From Halorussus salinisoli (GTDB taxonomy: Archaea > Halobacteriota > Halobacteria > Halobacteriales > Haladaptataceae), in assembly GCA_005239435.1 (NCBI GenBank), contig SZNP01000001.1, forward strand, positions 868,001-932,000: DNA of 64,000 nt, in the 5' to 3' direction. The position numbers were made by a program, and so were the translations under genes. The notes beneath the pieces were generated by a model. It made no database searches, was not told the DNA's origin, and saw only the letters and a list, made by a program, of their open reading frames with translations. This document shows, piece after piece, positions 58,230-64,000 of this stretch (the stretch's first letter is position 1; every line of letters starts with the position of its first letter).

Positions 58230-58305
58230 CGAACGCGTTCGAGTCGGACGGACCTATTCGAGTCTGGCGAACTCGTTCGAATCGGCCGAACGCGTTCGGA
58301 TCGAA
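58230..58305 (+). repeat. Four phased 19-bp repeats upstream of ilvD
   Basis: Units at 58230, 58249, 58268 and 58287. Cores CGAACGCGTTCG, CGGACCTATTCG, CGAACTCGTTCG and CGAACGCGTTCG; three are palindromic at the ends and share a following (A/G)(A/G)TCGG-like tail. The array ends 25 bases before the ilvD TATA box, a position typical for activator binding. Confidence 0.8.
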
Positions 58306-58329
58306 CAGCAACGTTTGTCCGAGGGCAGT

Positions 58330-58337
58330 GATTTAAG
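58330..58337 (+). promoter_or_regulatory. TATA box of ilvD
   Basis: GATTTAAG lies 24-31 bases before ATG 58361; the message is probably leaderless. Confidence 0.55.
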
Positions 58338-58360
58338 CCCCTCCGGGGCTACCCCCGGGT

Positions 58361-60073
58361 ATGACCGAGAAACCCGACGACCTCCCGAGCAACGAGGTCA
58401 CCGAAGGAGTCGAGCGCGCGCCGCACCGAGCGATGTTCCGCGCGATGGGCTACGACGACGCCGACCTCTCGTCGCCGATGGTCGGCATCGCCAACCCCGC
58501 GGCCGACATCACGCCGTGCAACGTCCACCTCGACGACGTGGCCGACGCGGCGTACGACGGCGTGGACCTCGCGGGCGGGATGCCGATAGAGTTCGGAACC
58601 ATCACCATCTCGGACGCCATCTCGATGGGGACCGAGGGGATGCGCGCCTCGCTCGTATCGCGGGAGGTCATCGCCGACTCGGTGGAACTGGTCGCCTTCG
58701 GCGAGCGCATGGACGGTCTCGTCACGATCGGCGGGTGCGACAAGAACCTTCCGGGGATGATGATGGCCGCGATTCGGACCGACCTGCCCTCCGTGTTCCT
58801 CTACGGCGGGTCCATCATGCCGGGCGAACACGAGGGTCGGGAAGTCACCATCCAGAACGTCTTCGAGGGCGTCGGTGCGGTGGCCGAGGGCGAGATGAGC
58901 GAGGAGGAACTGGACGACCTGGAGCGCCACGCCTGCCCCGGCGCGGGGTCGTGTGGCGGGATGTTCACCGCGAACACGATGGCCTCGATTTCGGAGGCGC
59001 TCGGTCTCGCGCCGCTCGGGAGCGCGGGCGCACCCGCGGAGTTCGAGGAACGCTACGACGTCGCGGAGCGCGCGGGGGAACTCGCGCTCGACTGCATCGA
59101 GAACGACCGCAAGCCGTCCGACATCCTCGACAAACGGTCGTTCGAGAACGCCATCGCCTTGCAGGTCGCCATCGGCGGTTCGACCAACGGCGTCCTCCAC
59201 CTGCTCGCGCTGGCCGCCGAGGCCGGAATCGACCTCGACATCGAGGAGTTCGACGAAATTTCGCGTCGGACGCCCAAGATAGCCAACCTCCAACCCGGCG
59301 GTCAGAAGACCATGTTCGACCTCTACGAACAGGGCGGGGTTCCGGTCGTGATTCGGCGACTCGTGGACGCGGGTCTGTTCGACGGCGACGCCAAGACGGT
59401 CACGGGCCGGACGATTTCCGAGGAGTTGGAGCGACTCGACCTGCCCGCCGATTCGGAAATCGACGCCGAGTTCGTCCGCCCGGTCTCGGACCCCTTCCAC
59501 GAGGAGGGAGCCATCAAGATTCTCACGGGCAATCTCGCGCCCGACGGCGCGGTCCTGAAGGTCACGGGCGAGGACAACTTCCACCACGAGGGACCGGCGC
59601 GCGTCTTCGAGGCCGAGGAGGACGCGATGCGGTACGTCCAGGAGGGTCGCATCGAGTCGGGCGACGTCATCGTCATCCGCAACGAGGGACCGCAGGGCGG
59701 TCCCGGCATGCGCGAGATGCTGGGCGTCACCGCCGCCGTGGTCGGCGCGGGCCACGAGGACGACGTGGCGATGGTGACCGACGGCCGGTTCTCGGGCGCG
59801 ACCCGCGGGCCGATGATCGGCCACGCCGCCCCGGAGTCGTTCGCGGGCGGTCCCATCGGCGCGCTGGAGGACGGCGACCACGTCACCGTGGACATCCGCG
59901 ACCGGACGCTCGACGTCGACCTCTCCGAGGAGGAGATGGAGGACCGACTCGACGCCCGCGACGAACCGGAGCTATCGTATCAGAACGGCGTGCTGGCGAA
60001 GTACGGCGCGACGTTCGGCTCTGCGGCCAACGGCGCAGTGACGAACCCGGGTGTGAAGCGCGACGGGGAGTAG
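58361..60073 (+). CDS. ilvD: Dihydroxy-acid dehydratase
   Basis: 570 residues, ATG 58361. Iron-sulfur cysteines in [22 protein letters not shown] and [16 protein letters not shown], plus the C-terminal [19 protein letters not shown]. Converts dihydroxy-acids to keto-acids for valine and isoleucine (and via them leucine and CoA). Other branched-chain genes are not in the window. Confidence 0.97.
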   Translation: MTEKPDDLPSNEVTEGVERAPHRAMFRAMGYDDADLSSPMVGIANPAADITPCNVHLDDVADAAYDGVDLAGGMPIEFGTITISDAISMGTEGMRASLVSREVIADSVELVAFGERMDGLVTIGGCDKNLPGMMMAAIRTDLPSVFLYGGSIMPGEHEGREVTIQNVFEGVGAVAEGEMSEEELDDLERHACPGAGSCGGMFTANTMASISEALGLAPLGSAGAPAEFEERYDVAERAGELALDCIENDRKPSDILDKRSFENAIALQVAIGGSTNGVLHLLALAAEAGIDLDIEEFDEISRRTPKIANLQPGGQKTMFDLYEQGGVPVVIRRLVDAGLFDGDAKTVTGRTISEELERLDLPADSEIDAEFVRPVSDPFHEEGAIKILTGNLAPDGAVLKVTGEDNFHHEGPARVFEAEEDAMRYVQEGRIESGDVIVIRNEGPQGGPGMREMLGVTAAVVGAGHEDDVAMVTDGRFSGATRGPMIGHAAPESFAGGPIGALEDGDHVTVDIRDRTLDVDLSEEEMEDRLDARDEPELSYQNGVLAKYGATFGSAANGAVTNPGVKRDGE

Positions 60074-60219
60074 TTGCCTCCGTCGTTGACCGTAGTCGAA
60101 TCTGGTAGTTGTTTTTGAATCTATCGGAACGGTCGGGGTGTCGGCTACGGTCGAATAACCCGAGAAGACACCGAAATGGCGCCGAATCGGACGGGACCCT
60201 CGGCTTCAGTAGTGGGAAA

Positions 60220-61449
60220 TCAGTCGGTCGTCTGGACCGGTTCGTCGTCTTCGCGGTTCTCGTCAGAGGTTACGGTTTCGCGGTCCTCGTCCGGTTCTCC
60301 GGAGTCGCCCGCTTCGCCGAGACCGACGTCAGAGGTGCCCCCGTCGCCCGTCTCGTCGCCAGCGTCCTCGTCGCGCGTCGGTCGCGCTGGCGGGTCGTAG
60401 ACGTAGCGGTAGACGCCGTGGACCACCGCGAACTCCCCGGTGTCAGGGTGTTCGACGACGGCGTTGTCGGTGTCGATTGCGAAGTCCACGAGGTCGGCCA
60501 GCGTCTCGGCCTCCGCACGCGGCAGGTCGCGCGCCTGTTCGGGGAGTCGGACCGTGACTATCCACTCCTCGAAGTCCGAGCGGTCGGCCCTGAAGTCGAG
60601 CCACGCGCGCTCGTCTGCCGCGAGTCCGAGTCGGTCGCGGCGGCGGGCGACGACCACCGCCGCGGTAGCGCCGGTGGCGACGACGAACAGGAGCGGCCCG
60701 CCGACGCCAGCGAACGCACCCGGGTCGTCGCGCACGGTCACGGTGCGAGTCTCCTCGTGGCGCTGGTCCATCGGTCCGGGATCGTCGACGCGATAGACGC
60801 CGCCGTCGACGCCCAGCGCCATCGCGTGTTCGACGGTCCGGTTGACCTGTCGCCCCTCGACCATCCCGGTGTACCGGACGTTCGCCCGAACGGTGGCCTC
60901 CACCTCGCCCGGTCCGGAACCCAGTTCGGTCCGGATTCGAGAGGTCCGGTTCTGGAGTTCGTTCACGTCTACCTCGAACGGAACCGACACCGACTCGCGC
61001 GGCGACACCGACTCGACTCGCTCGCTGGCGAGTTCGCGCTCGTCTCGCCAGTACTCGGTTCTGGGTTCGCCGCTCTCGCCGTCGCCGACCGAGCGCAGGA
61101 CGAGCGTGACGGTGACTCGCGCCGAGAGGTTGCCCCTCGCGGCCCCGTCGTAGCGACTCCGAAACGTGCCGTCGAGGACTGGCGCGACCGACCGGAAGTA
61201 CGTCGTCCGGTTGGACAGCCTCGCCCCGACCGAGAACACGGAGTTCTCCTCGGTGACGGTCGCTCCGTGGTCGAACTGTCCGGTGGTTCGCCACGACGAG
61301 ACGGGTCGTTCCTCGGCGTGCGTTCCCGGGGAGACGTACGCGCCGTAGGTCAGCCACCCGCCGAGCAGTGCGAGGACCACGAGCGCACCCACGACGACGG
61401 CGTAGTTCCCGTCGAGGAGCGCCCGTAGCCGGAGTGGCCAGCGTGGCAT
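60220..61449 (-). CDS. DUF5305 membrane protein
   Basis: 409 residues from ATG 61449 (in frame with upstream codons that look non-coding). One N-terminal helix (NYAVVVGALVVLALLGGW), an exported beta-rich part (about 45-255), a second helix (about 265-285) and an acidic cytoplasmic tail with FEEWIVTVRLPEQ and YRYVYDPP. This is the DUF5305 layout as I recall; in haloarchaea it is often near DUF1102 and signal-peptidase genes, as here 3 kb away. Function unknown. Confidence 0.85.
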   Translation of the reverse strand: MPRWPLRLRALLDGNYAVVVGALVVLALLGGWLTYGAYVSPGTHAEERPVSSWRTTGQFDHGATVTEENSVFSVGARLSNRTTYFRSVAPVLDGTFRSRYDGAARGNLSARVTVTLVLRSVGDGESGEPRTEYWRDERELASERVESVSPRESVSVPFEVDVNELQNRTSRIRTELGSGPGEVEATVRANVRYTGMVEGRQVNRTVEHAMALGVDGGVYRVDDPGPMDQRHEETRTVTVRDDPGAFAGVGGPLLFVVATGATAAVVVARRRDRLGLAADERAWLDFRADRSDFEEWIVTVRLPEQARDLPRAEAETLADLVDFAIDTDNAVVEHPDTGEFAVVHGVYRYVYDPPARPTRDEDAGDETGDGGTSDVGLGEAGDSGEPDEDRETVTSDENREDDEPVQTTD

Positions 61450-61639
61450 CGAACCCCCATTATCACCAACGTCACATAAGAGTACGGGGTAGTTTCGGCG
61501 TGGCTTTTTAGAGCGTCTCTGCCCGGTCGCTCGTGGCATCGAGCACGTCGAGGTGACAAATACAAATAATACTAAAAGAACGAATGTCGATTGTTTAATA
61601 AATATTTTAACCTGTCTCGGCTCCGTGCGCCTCGAATAC
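61450..61639. other. 190-base AT-rich intergenic segment
   Basis: Bases 61555-61612 are about four-fifths A+T (TTTAATAAATATTTTAAC and similar), strongly unlike the surrounding GC-rich DNA. It follows the amylase stop and precedes the DUF5305 gene on the same strand; it may serve as terminator for the first and upstream element for the second. Confidence 0.45.
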
Positions 61640-63790
61640 TCAGGTCTCGCTTTCGAGGACGACCGCGTCTGCGACCTCGACGGCGTCTCCGACGGCGACC
61701 GACTCGCCGGTCAGCAGGTCGGTCTCCCTCACGGATTCGCCGACCGCGACCTCGCGGAGGTCGTCGCCGAAGTTGAGGACGACGACCAACCGCGTCTCGC
61801 CGTCGTCGCGGGCGTACGCGACGGTTCGGTCGTCGCCGTCCCAGTCGACGCTCTCGACGCGGCCGGTCCGCAGGACCGGCCGCTCGCTCCGCAGGCGCGA
61901 GAGTCGGCGGTGGAACTCGGTGAGGTCGGCGTCACCGTCGTACCACTTCATCTCGCCGCGTTGTTCCTCGACGCCGCGCTCCTGGCCGTAGTAGATCATG
62001 GGCGTGCCCGGCAGGGTGAACGTCGCGGCCGCGGCCGCCCGGAGCGCCGACTCGTCGCACTCGGTGACGTAGCGCGTCTCGTCGTGGTTCTCGACGTACC
62101 GGAGCAGGAGCGACGATTCGGGGAACCCCTCCCGGTGATTCGCGTCGAGCGCGTCGAACAGCGCGTCGGCGGGGGCCTCGTCCCGCCCGATGTCGCGGAG
62201 CGCGCCGTAGAGCGCGGTGTCGTAGTGGGCGTCGAACTCGTTCTCGTGGAACTGGGGATCGCGCGGGATGGTCTCGTCCAACAGGAAGAACTCCGAGTCG
62301 TCGGTCTTCACTCGGTCGCGGACTTCCTTCCAGAAGCCGTGGGGGACGCCCCACGCCACGTCGGCCCGGAAGCCGTCGACCAGCGGTGCCCACTCGTCTA
62401 CCACGTCGAGCATCCACTTTCGGACCGCGAGCGAGTCGTAGTTGACGTTCGGGATGCGGGTCCAGTTGAAGTAGTACCCCGGCGCGCCCTCGCCCGCCCA
62501 GTCCACGTCGTCGGTGTCGACGACGGTATCGCCGCTTTCGGCGTCGGTTTCGTCGGCATCCCCGTCGTCCGGGTCGGATTCCGCGGGCACTCGCTCGTAG
62601 TGGTCGGCGTACTCGGCCACGCCCGCCGAGTGCATCTGGAACGCGGGGTGGTCCCGCGACGTGTGGTTGATGACGAGGTCGAACACGACCCGAATTCCGG
62701 CCTCTCGGAGGCGCTCGACCAGCGACTCGAACTCCGCGCGCGTGCCGAGGTCGTCGGCGGTGTCGAAGTAGTTGGTGACGTGGTAGCCGTGGTCGGTGGG
62801 ACTCTCCACGACGGGCGTGAGCCAGAGGCAGTCCACGTCGAGCGATTCGAGGTACGCCACCCGGCGCTCTATTTCCTCGAACGTCGTCTCGACGGTCTCG
62901 CCCGCGAACCGCCGGACGAAAATCTGGTAGACGGTCGCGTGGCGCGCCCACTCCGGCGGGTCGTTGGGCCGCGAGACGGTCACGTCTCCGCGGCGGTCCG
63001 CGTCTGACGGTCCGTCGACGACCAGCGTGTCGGCGACGCTGTGGCGCTCGGCCACTGCGACGGCGTGGACGCGGGCACGGTCGGGCAGGTCGGCGACCGG
63101 AACGCGGAGTTCCGTCGCGTTCTCGGTCACGGCCGACTCCGGGAGGTCGTCGCGGTCGTCCAGCCAGAACTCCACGTCGGGGTCTCCCCCGTCGGGCGCG
63201 GCCTCTGCCTCCGCGGTCACGACGAGGGTCTCGCCTTCGACCCGGCCGTCGAGGTGGACGCGGGGACGGCCCGGCCCGGGGACCGAGACCTCGACCGTGT
63301 GGGAGTGTTCGAAGTCGTCGTTGACGACGCAGATGCCCTCGTGGTCGCCCGGCGGCAGGTCGAAGTCGGCGACGTAGCTGTCGCCGTCCCGGACCATCCT
63401 GTCGCGTCCGAGCGTGTACTCGTTGAACGGACCGGTCAGCGAGATGGTCTCTATCTCATCGGCCGGAAGCGGAAGGTCCGAGACGGGTGCGCCGAACTGG
63501 ACCGTTCGGCGTGGGTCGGGGAACGCCCGGACGGTCTGGCGGTGGGTGCCGTCGGGCGCGGTCAGTTCGAGCGCGTAAGTGCCGGGCGCGTCGGGTTCGA
63601 GGTGGACGACCGCGCCGTCGCCGACGCCGGCCTCGCTCTCGGCGGGCCGGTCGAGGACGCGCCACGAGAATCGGGCATCGGCGTCCTGTCGTGCGTCGGC
63701 GTTCTGCCGAGCGTCGGCGTCGGGCCGTCGGGGAGCGAGTTCCACCGACTCGCCGACGTGGGCGAATCTTGGCGGACCGGGTTCGTGCAT
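61640..63790 (-). CDS. GH13 alpha-amylase-family glycosidase (cytosolic)
   Basis: 716 residues from ATG 63790. Two N-terminal beta domains (about 1-120 and 125-270; second with FNEYTLGRDRMVRDGDSYV, CBM48-like), then the TIM barrel: WLTPVVESPTDHGYHVTNYF, VVFDLVINHTS, GFRADVAWG (nucleophile Asp), FFLLDETIPRD (acid Glu), RYVENHDETR. The C-terminal sandwich ends at 61640. No signal peptide. Probably hydrolyses maltodextrin or cyclodextrin inside the cell. Contains the tandem DARQNADARQDADAR near residue 25. Divergent from the gene starting at 63897. Confidence 0.93.
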   Translation of the reverse strand: MHEPGPPRFAHVGESVELAPRRPDADARQNADARQDADARFSWRVLDRPAESEAGVGDGAVVHLEPDAPGTYALELTAPDGTHRQTVRAFPDPRRTVQFGAPVSDLPLPADEIETISLTGPFNEYTLGRDRMVRDGDSYVADFDLPPGDHEGICVVNDDFEHSHTVEVSVPGPGRPRVHLDGRVEGETLVVTAEAEAAPDGGDPDVEFWLDDRDDLPESAVTENATELRVPVADLPDRARVHAVAVAERHSVADTLVVDGPSDADRRGDVTVSRPNDPPEWARHATVYQIFVRRFAGETVETTFEEIERRVAYLESLDVDCLWLTPVVESPTDHGYHVTNYFDTADDLGTRAEFESLVERLREAGIRVVFDLVINHTSRDHPAFQMHSAGVAEYADHYERVPAESDPDDGDADETDAESGDTVVDTDDVDWAGEGAPGYYFNWTRIPNVNYDSLAVRKWMLDVVDEWAPLVDGFRADVAWGVPHGFWKEVRDRVKTDDSEFFLLDETIPRDPQFHENEFDAHYDTALYGALRDIGRDEAPADALFDALDANHREGFPESSLLLRYVENHDETRYVTECDESALRAAAAATFTLPGTPMIYYGQERGVEEQRGEMKWYDGDADLTEFHRRLSRLRSERPVLRTGRVESVDWDGDDRTVAYARDDGETRLVVVLNFGDDLREVAVGESVRETDLLTGESVAVGDAVEVADAVVLESET

Positions 63791-63862
63791 ACGCCTACCG
63801 CGCGCGCCGACGCACTTCACTGTTCCGCAAACTGTGTACGTGTGAACAACAATTACACCAAA

Positions 63863-63872
63863 GGTTATTAAC
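63863..63872 (+). promoter_or_regulatory. TATA region of the last gene
   Basis: GGTTATTAAC, 25-34 bases before ATG 63897. Confidence 0.5.
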
Positions 63873-63896
63873 AGGGTCGTCGCGTTCGTTTTTTCA

Positions 63897-64000
63897 ATGC
63901 AACTCCGCGACGCTCTCGACGACTTCAAACGCTACGAGGGCCACGACACGCGATTTCCCGGCGAGCGTCGAACCACGACCGGGCTGTTCACCGGATTCAC
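63897..64000 (+). CDS. Start of a gene that leaves the window, possibly a carbohydrate-active enzyme
   Basis: 34 residues from ATG 63897: MQLRDALDDFKRYE, TRFPGERRTTTGLFTG. From memory, haloarchaeal GH15 glucoamylase-like proteins start this way, and the divergent amylase supports a role in glucan breakdown. Too short to be sure. Confidence 0.45.
   Translation, partial: MQLRDALDDFKRYEGHDTRFPGERRTTTGLFTGF

Noticed and set aside
57133-60108. Very long Arg-rich open frame across the TrmB and ilvD genes
   Set aside because: Composition is Arg/Gly/Pro shadow of the two real genes in another frame.

Overview
The window is GC-rich chromosomal DNA of a halophilic archaeon (class Halobacteria). The proteins are strongly acidic. 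Twin-arginine signal peptides, PGF-CTERM surface anchors, TrmB, HTH_10 and DUF7344-type regulators, leaderless starts with TATA boxes about 25-30 bases upstream, and the archaeal adk-DUF106-cmk-cbf5 gene order all point the same way. I cannot fix the genus from sequence alone. Most of the window is ordinary core chromosome. I found no transposase, integrase, CRISPR array or rRNA gene, and one tRNA gene (Pro, anticodon GGG).

Layout. 0-11 kb: start of a zinc alcohol dehydrogenase, MoaB-like protein with a His/Asp-rich leader, Nudix-type IPP isomerase, carB, small haloarchaeal proteins, HAD phosphatase, GTPBP1-like GTPase. 11-19 kb: an Mrr-like membrane protein, a PGF-CTERM surface protein, a membrane J-domain protein, a DUF255 thioredoxin-fold protein, a TrmB regulator followed by a trkH gene remnant, and two Tat-exported proteins. 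19-24 kb: potassium uptake genes trkA-trkH, two HTH_10 regulators and a lone Lrp ligand-binding domain. 24-33 kb: NurA and HerA (DNA end processing) separated by an antisense gene, a universal stress protein, a KaiC-like ATPase, NAD kinase, MptA (pterin/folate route) and a cytosolic deacetylase. 33-46 kb: an exported deacetylase on a Thr/Gly stalk, a divergent OMP-decarboxylase homologue, a second HAD protein, a CARF-like regulator, an FNT-channel/Usp fusion, pdxS, a CPBP protease and thrB. 46-53 kb: adk, DUF106, cmk and cbf5, interrupted by an antisense lipoprotein gene, then an aspartoacylase-like protein and tRNA-Pro. 53-64 kb: a cluster of three small exported DUF1102/TasA-like proteins with an ER/SipW-type signal peptidase and a membrane wHTH regulator, then a TrmB regulator, ilvD, a DUF5305 membrane protein, a GH13 amylase and the start of another gene.

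The most interesting non-gene signals are two families of intergenic repeats. Family B has four copies sharing 19-21 base identical blocks, two of them forming a long inverted pair near 51.3-51.6 kb. Family A is a hairpin with two copies whose stems differ but still pair. There are also four exactly phased 19-bp repeats just upstream of the ilvD promoter. The best candidate for an under-described system is the 53.2-57.0 kb locus, which looks like an archaeal counterpart of the bacterial SipW/TasA fibre system. Family names are from memory of protein families and were not checked by a search.
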